Shown piece by piece: positions 21,303-33,785 of a DNA stretch of 64,000 nt. The notes under the pieces were generated by a model, which had not been told where the DNA came from, did not search any database, and saw only the letters and a list, made by a program, of their open reading frames with translations. This DNA is from Hydrotaea diabolus (taxonomy: Eukaryota > Arthropoda > Insecta > Diptera > Muscidae), in contig OY740716.1 of assembly GCA_963513945.1 (NCBI GenBank), positions 141,485,263 through 141,549,262 on the forward strand, in the 5' to 3' direction. Each line of letters starts with the position of its first letter. Positions within the stretch are counted from its first letter, which is position 1. A program made the translations under genes and the position numbers.

Positions 21303-22494
21303 TATATATAATTCTGGCGTAGGCAACATTAAGTGTTGCCTGGCGCCATCTGACATTTCCATTGGAAAGTTTGACATTTTTGAGCATAAACGTACTCAGA
21401 ACGTTTTGACGTATGGCCTTAATTTGTGTTGTTTATAGTGACTTGAAAATATCAATTTGGCAAAAAATGGATTTAACTCGTGAACATTTTCGTCCCATCT
21501 TTTTACACAACTTTCGACGTGGATTATCAGGACAAGAGTGCATCGATGAACTTAAATCTTTGTATGGCGATGAAGCACCATCCTATAGCACTGTGAAAAA
21601 CTGGTTTAATGAATTCAATCGTGGCCGACGCTCGCTCGCCAAAAACGGCCGTTGTGCCAGAGAACATTGATGTCGTGATAATGCCAGATCAGCGTGTGAC
21701 ATACCGTGAGATAGAGGCATCCTTGGGCATTTCTTCCACCAGTATACATTCGATATTGCATGAACACCTTGACGTTAAAAAGGTTTGTTCTCCTTGGATC
21801 CCGCACAATTTGACAATCGCTCAACAAAAGTCTCGTCTCGATTGGTGCAAAGAAATTTTGAAAAATACGATCGCGGTGCTTCAAAAGACGTTTATAATAT
21901 CGTCACAGGTGACGAATCGTGGATCTATGCGTATGAGCCCGAAACAAAACAGCAATCGACCGTGTGTGTGGGTCTTCGAAGACGAGCCAAATCCAACGAT
22001 TGTTGTTAGTGGAAGAAGCACTTCGAAGCAAATGGTCGCCTGTTTCTTCGGCAAAACTGGTCATGTGGTGACTGTTCCGCTTGAGCAACGTAGGACGGTC
22101 AATTCGGAGTGGTACACCACAATTTGTTTGCCTGAAGTCTTCGGAGAAATTCGAAAAACGAACAAGAGAAGCCGAATAATTGTGCACCATGACAATGCGA
22201 GCTCTCACACAGACGCTGAAACCAGCGCCTTTTTGACCGGCCAAAACGTCGAATTGATGGGTCATCCGTCTTCTTTTTATTCCCGACATCAAGAAAAATA
22301 TGGTCAAGGATTTTCGTCGCCAGAAGATGGAGGTATCTCAATCGGAGTGTAAAAAGTGCTTCGACAATTGGTTCGAGCGCATGCAAAAGTGTATAAATCA
22401 TGCTGGAGAATACTTTGAAAAACAATAAAACCATTTTTGATGATAAATGTTCGCATTTTCATTATTAGGCCAGAAATATTTATAGCAGCCCTCG
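21303..22494 (+). mobile_element. DD34D mariner family N, nearly full length
   Basis: The 5' part TATATATAATTCTGGCGTAG.. lacks the outermost ~12 bases; the right end AATATTTATAGCAGCCCTCG is complete and followed by TA. Length 1.19 kb. The 5' UTR block with GTTGCCTGGCGCCATCTGAC is shared with the copies at 46.4, 55.8 and 58.0 kb. Confidence 0.9.
21467..22428 (+). pseudogene. Mariner (DD34D) transposase, family N
   Basis: ATG at 21467 (MDLTREHFRPIF), stop TAA at 22426-22428 after GEYFEKQ. Order: HTH with SGQECIDELKSLYGDEAPS and STVKNWFNEFNRGRRS; second HTH with TYREIEASLGISSTSIHSIL; first D in IVTGDESWIYAYEP; second D in IVHHDNASSHT. In the 45.6-kb copy the third D is in YSPDLAPNDFFLF, 34 residues after the second. 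Here that motif is deleted (~28 bp near 22270). Frameshifts occur near 21632 (the KDEGRPKT-type stretch is missing), 21900 and 22310. Inactive. Confidence 0.85.
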
Positions 22495-22506
22495 TATTGA
22501 CTTGTA

Positions 22507-22620
22507 AGGGTGATTCCTCTTTCAAAAAGTAATAACAAATCAAAAATATAAAGTTTAACACAACTCACACGTAATCTGTGAAAAACCCTATTAAAAAATA
22601 CCCCTAGATTGGTCACCCGC
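22507..22620. repeat. Short rosa-type MITE-like fragment
   Basis: GGGTGATTCCTCTTTC at the left and, inverted from the right, GGGTGACCAATCTAGGGGTA. The interior AAAGTTTAACACAACTCACA equals the 5' UTR of the copy at 48.9 kb. Probably an extreme deletion form. Confidence 0.55.
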
Positions 22621-22739
22621 TATTTAGTGGAGTATTTTGACTCGTTAATTACAATATTAATACCCAGAAAACAAATTGTGGAGGTAATTATACTTTTTCA
22701 CTTCTAACGATACTTTTAGTTACATTTACTAGCAATTAT

Positions 22740-22850
22740 AGTGCACCAACCAACATTAGGTTGAACTGATAGAAATTGTATAGTTCATGCAAGCCCAAAC
22801 ATTCGGTTGGCAAAAACATTCTGTTGTGGCAACGAATCTGTTCTCGGTGT
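22740..22850. repeat. C1 repeat fragment
   Basis: ACCAACCAACATTAGGTTGA ... ATTCGGTTGGCAAAAACATT ... CAACGAATCTGTTCTCGGTG. Confidence 0.5.
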
Positions 22851-23099
22851 GTTCACACAAATTTTAGATTTTTTTATTTGTTTTAGCTAAGTACTAAGTA
22901 CTGAATGAAGGCTTATACTGCTTATAGATAGTTATCCAGGCTAAGTACTAAAATGGCTACAAAGAATTAATTTTGCTACTTTTCCATTTGTTTTTGTAAA
23001 GAGTCTTATTTCTTTAAACACAAACAAAATTTGCATTTTTTGTTAAAAATTAACTTAAATATTATTTTTTTTGCTTTGCAGTCTTAGTCCTTAAAATCC

Positions 23100-24750
23100 G
23101 ACTAAAAATAAACATTGCTTTTGAGCATTTGGTGTTTCCAACTGGCAAATTCCACCGTTAGCAAATTTGGGGGTATTAAACTAGATGCCAACATCTGGCA
23201 ACATTTGGCAGAACACCCACCAGCTGAGCTGCCGAATAAACAGAGCAATACATTTTGCAAACAACTCAAACAAAAGGAACTTGGAGAGAACCTCCTACAG
23301 AGAGTGAGTGCGAGAGTAAAAACGATGACAAAACATGCAAAACACTCTTTTACGCACGGGGTAACAGTAACAGTCGCGCCAGCTGGAACAAAAGCAAGAA
23401 CAACAACAACGCTAGGGAGCAAAAGGAATTTTAAGGTGGAAATATTGCTTACAAGACAGTTGTAAAATTATGACTGGAAAAAGCAGACTTGACATTATTA
23501 ACGGGACTCCAGACATTAGCAGTCGCAATGTGGCGCCATAGATAAGTGGAGCAAAAATCGAGACAAACACACGGCGGAAAAAGTGTTTTTCTTTTCTATT
23601 TTCTTTCCTGTGCACAATAACTCATCTAACAAACAATTATTCGGTTCTCCACTTAAGCTGGCGGTCGTATACAATTAAATGCAGTTCAAAGAAAATAAGT
23701 GAAGTGCAACAAAGTAAGCGAAACTCTGAAGTATTTCCTTTTTTTGTGTGTGTGTCGTTTCAAGCAAGCTGCAAAGTACCGTTATATTTATATTCCTTCC
23801 TGGAGCTAACGTCCAAAAACAGTTATGACGAAACTAAAACGGCACGGAAAAGAAAGTGACTGAGTGTGTGTGTGTGAGAGACAGAGAGAGTGTGAGAGGA
23901 AAGTCAAGAGAGTGTTTGCTCCAGTATTGGGGAGAAAGTATATACAGGCATATGCATGTACGTTTTATGGGAGAATCTAAACTTACACGATTCATGTGCT
24001 AGTTTACATTCATGTACTTAGTACACGTTGTAAAGTCATACGGGTGACATGTTCTAACGGTTATTCGGACGGACACTAATCGTTGTTGTCCCTCGTTGCC
24101 AGTGCAGTTGTTATTGTGAACTGTGCTACGGCAAAACGCATGCATGTGCCGCCGGTACCACACACACACACATCATTTTGTGTTTTTTTTGCATAATCAC
24201 TAGAATGAAAATCTCCCCTTGAAATACAAGAAAAAAGAAAACAGACTTTTTAGTGGAAAATTTATAAAATATTTAAAAAAAAAAAACAAAAAAGAATTAA
24301 ATTGTCGAAAAATCACATGAAGTGTTTACCGTGTGTGGAGGCGAAAAAGAAGAAAATAAAACGTAAAAAAATATGAAAAAAATAAATAAAGTGTTTAGTG
24401 CGGAGTCTTATCATCACATGAAATAATAAAACGAAATTCAAATAATAAACAACACAAAACCAAACAAAATAAAATAAAAAACAACAACAAAACACACGCA
24501 AAGAAAATACAAAAAAGCTCGTGAGTGTGCGTTCGTATGTGTTGCGGCATTAAATAAATAAATAAATAAATACAAAAGTAAACAAACAAAAAGTAAACCG
24601 AAGCAAAAACAAACAAAATTACTATACAAAACAAACCCCCGACCGAAAACACGAAACCAAAGCAACAAACCGAGGAGGAACCTAAACAACAAGAGCAGCA
24701 GCAGCAACAACAACAACAAAAGCCAACACAACAACAACTGCAAGAAAAAG
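23100..24750 (+). other. Possible host 5' untranslated exon ending at a splice donor
   Basis: This stretch is unlike the transposon-filled surroundings. It has GAGAGACAGAGAGAGTGTGA (23875-23894), CA and GTGT runs, long A-rich tracts, and a CAG/CAA run (24694-24720) that ends at CAAGAAAAAG|GTATGT (donor at 24751). In the frame reading PTENTKPKQQTEEEPKQQEQ the codons are open back to a stop near 24555, but no ATG lies in that open part, so I take it as untranslated. Such exons are common in fly neural and developmental genes. The gene itself would lie to the right and is not visible here. Confidence 0.3.
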
Positions 24751-24756
24751 GTATGT

Positions 24757-25680
24757 TACAAAACTTCTGTCGAGAATCAACAGCAAAACAAAAACTTAAT
24801 TTAAATTGAATTTGCCATGCCCCCGCCTTCCGAGCACCACCCCTTCACATTGCCACCTTTGTCCCGCTGGGTTTGTGTTTATTATTATCACTGGAATTTT
24901 CACACCTTTGACTCGGCTGTGGTGGCTCGGCGAGCGCGTTTTTTTTCCATCCGGAAATTATTAGAAATTTTAAAATATCGTAAACGTTCTTTAAGCGTTT
25001 GCTGTTGTTACGTATTTCGTGTTATTTTTGTTAAACTTTAAAACAAACATATCAGAATTATTACTGTCTGCTTATTTGTTGTTGTTGTTCTTAAATTGTA
25101 TTTCGCCATCGCCAGCGTCAGCGTTGTTATTGTTGTTGTTGCCTTGTAGTTATTGACTTTTTCATTTTTTGTGTGTAACAAAATCGTGGGCTTTATCCTC
25201 TCTCTCCCCCTCCCACTTTTGTACGCTTCGTTCTTCTTGGTGCGTATAATAAACATCATTTCGTTCATCTCCCCGTATTCTCCAGAAATGCTGCATAGGG
25301 CAGCATTTCATACATACATACGTACACTGACTACTGTGTGCGTGTGTGTACAATAGGGTGACCCTTACAGCTTGGTTAACTAACCAGCTGGCGTGTGCGA
25401 AATTTTGAATAAGGCGTTTAACTTGATGGCCATTGAAAACTCTTATTATGATTGCTAGGGTTCGGAATTATATGCAAATGCATTTTTGTTGTCGTTTGTC
25501 TAAATGAGGTGCTTAAAGTAGAAGTAGTCCAACCCCGAAAATGACCCCGAATTGAGCTTGAAATTTAGGCCAACGAAACCAACGAGACTATTTTTAAAAA
25601 CAAATTATTTTTCGATGAAGTAGGGCAAAATAAACATTGTGTTTTAGGATTAGCGTCGATAACATATACGGGATAGTATA
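24757..25680. other. Unassigned sequence, possibly intron
   Basis: Follows the putative donor at 24751. It holds GTTGTT runs (25076-25140), CT-rich stretches and CATACATACATACGTACA. No transposon ends seen. Confidence 0.35.
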
Positions 25681-26583
25681 GGGTGATCCATCTAGAGGTA
25701 TTTTTTCAGAACTAAAAAATATAATAATTCAAATCAAGTGTGGATCTTTTTTGGTAATTTGAAAGGATATTTTATGACATTTATTTTTTGAAAATTATAA
25801 CCTTCAAATGTTGGCAACTGTATTATGAAAATGAGCGTTCGGTGAGAAACGGCAACATCCGCTGTTTTCGACCAAAATGTTGTTCAGTGATGAGGCCCAT
25901 TTCTGGCTTAACGGCAAAGTCAATGAACAAAATTGCCGCATTTGAGCTGAAGAGCAACAAGAAGAGGTTCAAGAGGTGCCACTATACCTAGAGAAAACCA
26001 CGGTTTGGTGCGGTTTATAAGCTGGTGGAATCTTTCATTTATTTTTCAAAAATGATGATGGCCGGAACGTAACCGTAAATAGTGTTTGCTATCGCGCCAT
26101 GATACCTGAAATTGAAGCCCGTAATCTTGACGACATTTTGTTTTAACAGGACGGTGTCACTTGCCATACAGCTGCTCAAAAAATGGATCAATGTAAGAGA
26201 TCATTTTGAAAAGCAGCTAATTTCACGTTTTAGACAGGTGAGTTGGCCGCCTAAATAGAGTGATATCAGGCCTTTAGACATTTTTCTTAGGGGCTACGTA
26301 AAGTCCAAAGTCTATGCTGACAAACCAGCTACGATTCAGGTTTTGGAAGTCAACAGTACGCGTGTCATTAAAGCCATACCGGTCGAAATGTTCGAACGAG
26401 TCATCCAAAATTGGACCCTCAGAATTGAAACCATGAGGCGTAGTTGCGGCCAACATTTGAAGAAAATTATATTCAGAAAATATATGCCATAAATGTCCTT
26501 TCAAATTTCCAATAAAGATTCCAAACTTGATTTGAATTTTTATATATTTTTTGTTCTGAAAAAATACCTTTAGATGGATCACC
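25681..26583 (+). mobile_element. DD41D-type (rosa-like) element R-a, rearranged-end form
   Basis: Both ends carry the same ~125-bp sequence as an inverted repeat: GGGTGATCCATCTAGAGGTA through AATTTGAAAGGA and TTCAAATGTTGGC at the left, and its mirror at the right (only CACC is left of the last bases). The complete copy at 48.1 kb has this sequence at its 3' end only. The coding part starts after the HTH. On the plus strand: FSDEAHFWLNGKVNEQNCRI, DGVTCHTAAQ-type second D, PLDIFLRGYVKSKVY (in the family) and VEMFERVIQNWTLRIET, with many stops. Confidence 0.8.
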
Positions 26584-27179
26584 AATTAAAACTACAATAA
26601 CTTAGTTATTGGTTGTTCATTTATATTATACTCGTGTTTAAATATAAATAATAACAGTAAAGATGAATTTGAAAAAAAACCTATTCCCTAGTTTAGCTGC
26701 TATTCGAATTCTATCGTCTCATGTATATTTTGGCAAAAAATTTGTATTCCTCGAAGAACATGCAATATTGCTTAATCTATTGGAATTTTTTGTTCCAGTT
26801 TTCCTTTCAACTGCTCTAGCTACGAAGAGAAAAAGGATGTAAAACAAAAAAAACTGTTCAAAATTGCTAAAATTTTGGTTTTTTTTTATCTGTTGTGAAG
26901 TAATCTTTAGAAAAACTATTCCTTATTTTAAAATTTAAATAACATTAGAACACTGTAATACTAGTAAATGTTTTTTCACATTTCTCCATTTGCATTAGTT
27001 TCTAGGGCATTGTTATAAACTAAAATCTGGAATTTTCGATGTAAAATACAGCTGGAAAATGTCAAAAATGTATTTTCTAGTAAAACAACTTTCCAAAAAA
27101 TAGTGAATAATACTGCTTTTTTAAAAAGGAACTAGGGTAGTAGTCGAAAATGAGGACATTTTCTCCGAAAGGAGCACAT
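26584..27179. other. Unassigned sequence
   Basis: AT-rich; nothing recognised. Confidence 0.35.
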
Positions 27180-27300
27180 ATGCATAGAGAAAGGGACCTA
27201 AGGGTAAAAAAAAATCAATTTTCATTTTTTTTCTTTTTTTGATGTGGACAACATCTGAGCATCGAATGAGACTGATCCCATGATCCAAAAGTGTTCCCTC
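27180..27300 (+). repeat. G-type MITE, left half
   Basis: GCATAGAGAAAGGGACCTAA, then GATGTGGACAACATCTGAGC; breaks off after GTGTTCCCTC at C1 sequence. Confidence 0.8.
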
Positions 27301-27487
27301 AATTCGGTTTTTATAACTGTGTTATTGGCGATGAATACCGTGATGTGGTTGTAGCAACCATCGTATGATATCTCGAACCGTGTTACCATCATTACTATGG
27401 AATGTTGGTTATTGCAACAGAAATTCGGTTTATCCAACCGAATTTGTGTAGTTCGGACCGATTTTCAACTGATTTTTTTTCTGTGTG
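27301..27487. repeat. C1 repeat, right end
   Basis: ATTGCAACAGAAATTCGGTT, CCAACCGAAT and the end ATTTTTTTTCTGTGTG. Confidence 0.55.
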
Positions 27488-27544
27488 CACCTCCATCTTA
27501 CCATCATAAAAAATTTCAGGATCCTAGACTCATTTGTTTTGCCT

Positions 27545-27655
27545 GTACTGTGCTTGCAACAGACACACTGACGGACATGGCGGAACACATCTATATATTT
27601 TTTTATGTTTAAGAGTTTCCGATCAGTACGCGTATTTTGGGGGTATAAACACGTT
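27545..27655 (+). repeat. Degenerate copy of the GACGGACATGG repeat
   Basis: Shares CTGACGGACATGGCGGAACA, ATATATTTTTTTATG and GGTATAAA-type end with the 12.4-kb copy in the same order. It lies between two C1 stretches. Confidence 0.4.
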
Positions 27656-27699
27656 TGTTGCCGCACCTTAATGTTTTTTGCCAACCAAATGATTGTACT

Positions 27700-28646
27700 C
27701 AGTAGGGACATAAATACTGTTACAACATTGAACACACCCATTTCAATAGTAGAACTGATCATACGCCGTTAATGTCATGGAGTGTTCAGATAATGAGAAC
27801 CGTATAGCTGTAATAGCGCTTTTCAAGTGTGAAGTGAAAAAAAACGATATTTTCAAAACGCTCCGGCCACTAGGGATTAACCGCATGTTCGTCTACCGAT
27901 GCATAAAACTGTTTAAGAAGACTGGAGATGTAAAAGACCGCCACCGGTCAAGCCGCCCACGCTCTGTTCGAACACCACATGCCATCAAAGCCGTTAAATC
28001 AAGAATTCACAGAAATCCGAAAACAGAAAATCATGGCCCGTGAGATGAATATCACGCAAAAGTCCGTGAGTCGAATCATTAAAAAAGACTTGGGACTTTC
28101 AAACGACTTACTGGACATTTATTGACTGCAGCTTTAAAAAATATAGGATTGAAAAATGAAAACGTCTTATGGTGAAGCACGCTGATAACTTGCACAGAAA
28201 AATTTTGTGTACCGATGAAAACATTTTTACCATTCAGGAAAAATTTAACAAGCATAATGATAAAGTGTACGCGCGGTCATCTAAGAAAGCATCTAAACTG
28301 AGCCCAAAGGTGGAAAAGGGTCATCACCCAGCTTCAGTCATGGTTTGGTGGGGTGTCTCTTACGATGGGGTCACTGACCTGCATTTCTGCGAACAAGAAA
28401 CAACATTGGATCTCTTAATACTGCTTTGGTTCGAGCTGTGACCAATTTTCCAATGGACGAGGTTCGTGCAGCTATTGACGACTTAAATCGTGTGTAAAGG
28501 CAAAAGGAGGGAATTTCGAATAAGTAGATTTTTTTGGATACAATAAACATCAATAAATATATTAAAAAATAGTTGGTCCAAAAAAATTCAGTACTTTTTA
28601 TTTTACAGCATAAAACGTGTGTAACAGTATTTATGTCCCTACTAAG
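27700..28646 (+). mobile_element. maT-like element with internal deletion
   Basis: Complete ends (CAGTAGGGACATAAATACTG left; TTTATGTCCCTACTAAG right), inserted into a C1 repeat after CCAACCAAATGATTGTA. The pseudogene starts at ATG 27777 (MECSDNENRIAVIALFKCE). The HTH part is nearly open to 28043, including RCIKLFKKTGDVKDRHRS. FCTDENIFTIQEK-type first D is at 28200. After CEQE (28400) about 230 bp are missing, taking away the second and third D. About 75 bp of 5' UTR are missing too. 0.95 kb in place of ~1.3 kb. Confidence 0.9.
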
Positions 28647-28650
28647 TAGT

Positions 28651-29387
28651 TGCATGCACTATCAAGTTTCTATTAGTGTAATTGAATGTTAGTTAATACA
28701 CTGAAGTGTTCAGTAAATGGAACTATATATATATATCGTTTGAAGTGTCAAAGTGCATACCTATAAAAAATGAAATGATGTTTGAATTTAAATCTTTAAA
28801 TAAATAATGTAATGAGGGTTTGAGGCTTCAATTAACGATTCGAAAATTCAATTTAAAAAAATGAGTCAAAACAAGATGCAATCTACATTGTCCCATTTCA
28901 CGACACATTGATATACTCTTTCGGGCCGCTTGGATATCGGATGATGATGTATTTTAATTTCCACTTCGACGATTTAAGTTTAAAAAAACCGTAAAAATTA
29001 GCCGTACTTTCGTTTTTTTTATTAATTGTTTTTATATTTGATATTTACAGTTAAATTGTTTCCAAGATGTACCAATTTTCGGTTATAAGAGCGAACAAAT
29101 TTATTGTCATTACCAAATGTCGGTTGCATTGAACCGTTCTATACTGATCTATTAGTTGCAACAACAGGCGGTTCTGGCAAACAGTATTTTGAGCTTCATT
29201 AGGTTTATGTGACCAAATGCAAAGTTGTGTGTACTATAATATTGTCATATTAATCATCTAATAGTTCTTCCAACCGAACTTTCATCATGATTATTAACAT
29301 TAAGTGTTAAGAACTGAAAGTCTTTTCGTCCAACAGAAATTCTGCAGTTCAGACTGATTTCCAACTAATATTTTCTCTGTGTGAAGG
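28651..29387. repeat. C1 repeat, continued after the maT insertion
   Basis: TGAATGTTAGTTAATACACTG continues the C1 text interrupted at 27699. Further blocks lie at 29090-29387, ending AACTAATATTTTCTCTGTGT. The middle (28700-29080) is unassigned. Confidence 0.45.
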
Positions 29388-29904
29388 TATAAAAAATCTC
29401 TAAAAGTTTGTTAAGGGTTGTGTTCCATTACGCTGTGGAACATTTTTGGGGTTATTGTCTGGGGGGTGAGAAATTCCAAGTCAGGCTGATGGTACTAGGT
29501 CAGTATATTAAAACCCTCAAAGGGTTTTGCGTTCGCATGTGCCAGTTTTTTTGACCTTTTACATTTTTTCCTTATCTTGATGTTTTTTCGCTTAGTTGTA
29601 AAATGTTGGCAAAAACGTAGTTTGACATAACACGAGAACGACTAGTTCGATTTTGCTGAAATAAATTGAGGAAAATTAATAATTACATTTTCTTTAATCC
29701 ATTAATATACTGTTTCTCTACCAAATCATCATTTTTGCAATTAGAAATAAATTTATGAAGAAAATTTTGCCAAATTTTTTTTTTTTTTTTTTAAAACATA
29801 AATCCCAAACGGAAAAACGTGTAGAGTCTTATAACTTTCACGTAAAGTCACATAACCTATAAACAAAATGCGACATAGATCATAGAACGCGTAAATCAAT
29901 TTCT
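29388..29904. other. Unassigned sequence
   Basis: Contains a T16-17 run at 29775-29792. No recognisable feature. Confidence 0.35.
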
Positions 29905-30640
29905 ATGACCCCCCAGATTGGCTGATGTACTGTGTAACTTGCACAGAAAAATTGTGTGTACCGATGAAAACATTTTTTCAGTTCAGGAAAAATTTAACAA
30001 GCAAAATGATAAAGTGTATGCGCGGTCATCTAAAAAAGCATCTGAATTGAGCCAAAGGGTAAAAAAAGGTCATCACACAGCTTCAGTCATGGTTTGGTGG
30101 CGTGTCTCTTACGATGGGGTCACTGACCTGCATTTCTGCGAACAAGGAGTCAAAACATCGGCCAAAGTTTAACAAGAATCGGTTTTGGAAGCTGTTGTGA
30201 AGCCTCTTAACAATTTCCCATTCCAAAACCAGCCATGGACATTCCAGCAAGATTCTGCGCCGGCCCATAAAACTAAAACATCCCAGGCCTGGCTTCGAAA
30301 CAATTTGCCAGCGTTCATTTCTTCTAAAGAATGGCCCTCAGGCAGTCTAGATTTGAACACATTGGATTAAAAATTGTGGACGGTTTAAAGGATAAGGTTT
30401 GTCACAAGAGATACCCCAACATTGGATCTCTTAAGACTGCTTTGGTTCGAGCTGTGACCAATTTTCCAATGGACGAGGTTCGTGCAGCTATTGACGATTG
30501 GCCAGTGCGAAGGCGTGTGTAAAGGCAAAAGGCGGACATTTCGAATAAGTAGATTCTATTTGGATACAATATACATCAATAAATATTTTAAAAAATATTT
30601 GGTCCAAAAACATTCAGTACTTTTTATTTTACTAAGCATA
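29905..30640 (+). mobile_element. maT-like element, both ends truncated
   Basis: Begins within the protein, just before CTDENIFSVQEKF (first D). Well kept afterwards: VMVWWRVSYDGVTDLHF (glycine to arginine in WWG), FQQDSAPAHKTKTSQA (second D), GSLDLNTLD (third motif, N-P to N-T), stop TAA at 30546-30548. A 5-bp loss after DWPV shifts the last codons. The right end is cut at TTTTATTTTACTAAGC, ten bases before the Tc1-like element. Confidence 0.85.
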
Positions 30641-30650
30641 CCTATATATA

Positions 30651-32246
30651 CACTGGTGGCCAAAACTAAAGCAACTTTTTTGTGACATATTCAATGATCT
30701 CTAATTTTTTTTTTGAATAGAAAAAAATGGGATTTTTATCTGATATTTGTCCTTTATTATCTTATATTTCGTATATACAGAACAAAACTAAATTTTCATT
30801 TCAAATACATTTTTTTGTAATATTAAACGTAATTGACTGAAGTTCAACTCCGGGTAAAACTAAAGCAACTTTTCATTTCAGTCTTTCGAATCGTTTTATT
30901 ATATTAAAAATTAACAGCAAAACCTTTATTTTTTATGACTGCAGCACATCTACGTGACATTGAGTCTATTAGCCTTTCAATTTGGTCCTTGGAAATGCTG
31001 TTCCAAGCATTCTGGATACGTCCAAATATAGTGTGCTTATTCGTCGTGGAATCTCGTTTTATTTTATGGACTACTTTACTCCAGAGATTTTCGATGGGAT
31101 TTCAATCCGGTGGTTGAGCTGGCCACGAAAACACGGTGATATTTGACTCACTCAACCAATCTTTCACCAACTTTAAGGTATGCTTCGGTACATTATAATG
31201 CTGGAAAACCCAAATTAGCGGCATATTTTCCTCTACGTACGGGAAGCATGACGTTCGCCAGAAGATCTTCATACACAAATCGGTCCATTACGAGTATTTG
31301 CTTTATCTGATAAATCGGTTCAACTCCAGCATAAGAAAAAGCGCCCACACCATCACTGAGCCTCCGCCGTGCTTAACAGTGCCTTTTGCAATACTGAGGT
31401 TTAAGACGTTTGCTTAGTGGTCTTCTTACTGTAAACTTTTTCATATCCAACCCCTTTATATTGAATTTTGATTCATCGGAAAAAACATATATCTCCACTG
31501 AGCTTTGCTCCAATTCATATGAGCCAGTGCAAAGGCCAACCTGGCTTGTGAGCTCGCAAATTTGCTTCTACCGCACAGTTCTGTCACTGACGTCTAACGA
31601 TAGCTCTCTTATTAATTTAGTCAAAAGGGATCTTTTTTATTTCACGAACGAATTTTTGATCAGTACGGGTTAATGTCTTTCGCGGCCTTCCACCAGAATG
31701 CACTGTTTTCAGGGACCCAGTTGCACGATATCGTTTTATTATTCGAGAAATCACCGATTTGTTTATTGAAAACTTTTAATAAATATTAATTTGTGACAAA
31801 CCATTTTGTACTCTTTGATGATTTGCTCTTTTGACCATAAATTGTATTTATATCTAGCCATTTTGAATGTTTTTACGAGTGATTAAAAAGTGCATTCAAC
31901 ACGTGCATTCGCAATAAAACTAATTACAAAACCATCTTATATTGTTACACGAAACATATTTAAAAGCAAAACGTCAAATTTATAACGGTAAAACATTGAT
32001 TTTGTTATAAATAAGAAGAGTACTGTAGAGTTGCTTTTGTTTTGACTGGGTGATATCGGCACTGCATATACTAAATGTAAAAAAATGTCAGTTAAAATAT
32101 TTGAAATTATTTTTCGAGTGTTAATCTAACAACAACACTTAAACCAAATATTAAAAATTTAAAAAAAAAGTTTTGGTGCTAACCAATATTTTGCGAAAAT
32201 TTGAATGCTGGGCTTATATGACTTATATTAGTTTTGGCCACCAGTG
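30651..32246 (-). mobile_element. Tc1-like element, full length
   Basis: Ends CACTGGTGGCCAAAACTAAA and its inverse TAGTTTTGGCCACCAGTG, TA on both sides. 1.6 kb. Further AACTAAAGCAAC repeats lie inside the left end (30855-30872), so the ends may have the longer inverted-direct form of some Tc1 families. Confidence 0.9.
30904..31861 (-). pseudogene. Tc1-like transposase
   Basis: ATG at 31859-31861 (MARYKYNLWSKEQI), stop TAA at 30904-30906 after KGFAVNF. Recognised: N-terminal HTH with EYKMVCHKL; VFSDESKFNI (first D, near 31460); FQHYNVPKHT where the family has D in place of Y, so the second catalytic residue is lost; NPIENLW-type third motif (E) split by a frameshift near 31100; then NKHTIFGRIQNAWNSISKDQ. 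About 319 codons, the length usual for Tc1 transposases, with at least four stops or frameshifts. DD34E group by motif. Confidence 0.8.
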
Positions 32247-32254
32247 TACATATA

Positions 32255-32355
32255 GTTTGGTTGAATGTGAATCATAATAAGTTTGTGAGGATTATAATAT
32301 TGTGGTGACACAACAATATTGTTACCCTAACCATATTTTTTTTAGAGTAGAACCA
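32255..32355. repeat. C2 fragment
   Basis: GTTTGGTTGAATGTGAATCATAATAAG and AACAATATTGTTACCC..CCATATTTTTTTTAG match the array and right end of C2. Confidence 0.5.
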
Positions 32356-33384
32356 ACTGTTTAAAACCGACTGTGAGCGGCGAATACATCTTATTTAAAT
32401 GTTTTTCTATGGCCTGGAGATCGAGCTCTTACTCTTAATTTCCCCGTTAGAATTTTGAAACAAACCACAACAAAATCCCAAAAAAATCTCCATTTTATGT
32501 AGGTCAACCCTAGTGTAAATACTCCCTACACGCGCCATAAGCGTTATCTCTAGGCTTATAGCGATTTTTTAGCTTTTAAAGCATTTTTAAACATTGACGC
32601 GTGTACGGTCTTCATGGATGGCAGTAATCGCACGGATTATTTGCACAAATTCTCCTGACTGCTCTATGGGCGACAGTGTTTGTATATATTGCAAATGTAT
32701 GATTACAACATGATAGTTTTTTTTGGCGAAAACTTGCAAATTTCCCTGCCCTGACTTTTATCCCTTGTGTGTTCGAAAGTTGTCTTTGTTTTGCACAGTT
32801 TTTTTTTATGATTTTAAACAAAAACGTTTTTCTTTTGATCTCCCCCTAACCCGCAACTATTCCTTTACATTTTAATTTGGGGCATTTACGACGCTTGCTC
32901 GATGAATAAATAAACTAGAGAGGGAAGCTTTTAGTCAGGTGAAAAAAAAAAATCCTATTTGGCCTTCCTAATTCGACGATACTGCCTGCGTCTCAGAAAA
33001 CATGAGTTGAATTTCTTATGTAATATTTACACAATTGCAGAAAAATATCGAGTTGAGTTTACGAAACTAAGCAATAACAACAATATGTTGTATCAACAAA
33101 TTACATTTATTCATTTTAAACATAACATTAGTCGTGTTTTTTTTTGACAAGCGAAAAAATCCGTTTAAAACCTTTAAGGCAAAGGTAACTAGCGTTATCA
33201 AAATCCAGGGATATAAAAACTCGTAGCTGATCTAACAGAAATTTATCTCTTTAACATAACCCGTGCTGTCTTTTAAAATTGCCCAATATTCTTAATTGGA
33301 GATAATCGAAATTAAAATATGATTGTACACTCTTTAAAGGACCTCGAAATTGTATACTGACGTAAGCGGCAAGAAGTGTCTTCG
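32356..33384. other. Unassigned sequence
   Basis: No recognisable gene, inverted-repeat pair or shared repeat seen. Confidence 0.4.
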
Positions 33385-33392
33385 ATTTTCAA

Positions 33393-33785
33393 CAGGGATG
33401 CAGACCATTTCAGAATTCGAGTTGGTTCGGTTCTGTGGTTCAGAGTCAATCTAAACCAATGGTTCGTTTTTAAAAATGGCTTCAAGGTACTATTGAACCG
33501 TGGTTCCGGTTCGGTTTAACAATCTTAGATAAAAAATTTTTTTGAGGTAATTTATTTTAATTTAAAACAAAAAATGGAGTTAAAACTGTGATATGTAATA
33601 AGCGCATAAATGTGAAAAAAGCCAAGGATGTATAGATTTTTTTTGTTGTGAACTGATCCACTTTTTAACAATTTTTTGCGGTTTTCGATTCTACAATTTT
33701 TAAAACATTGGTTTGGTTAACGGTTCATAGCCAAAAAAATGATATGGTTTGTTTTAAACCGGTTCGGGTTCGGTTTGCATCCCTG
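33393..33785. mobile_element. hAT-type MITE
   Basis: Ends CAGGGATGCAGACC and, inverted, CAGGGATGCAAACC; perfect 8-bp duplication ATTTTCAA at 33385-33392 and 33786-33793. The interior is rich in GGTTCGGTT/AACCGAACC-like units that can pair across the element. No coding part. 393 bp. Confidence 0.9.

Noticed and set aside
24313..24743. Leucine- and phenylalanine-rich minus-strand frames resembling membrane proteins
   Set aside because: They are complements of A-rich and CAA-repeat sequence on the plus strand.
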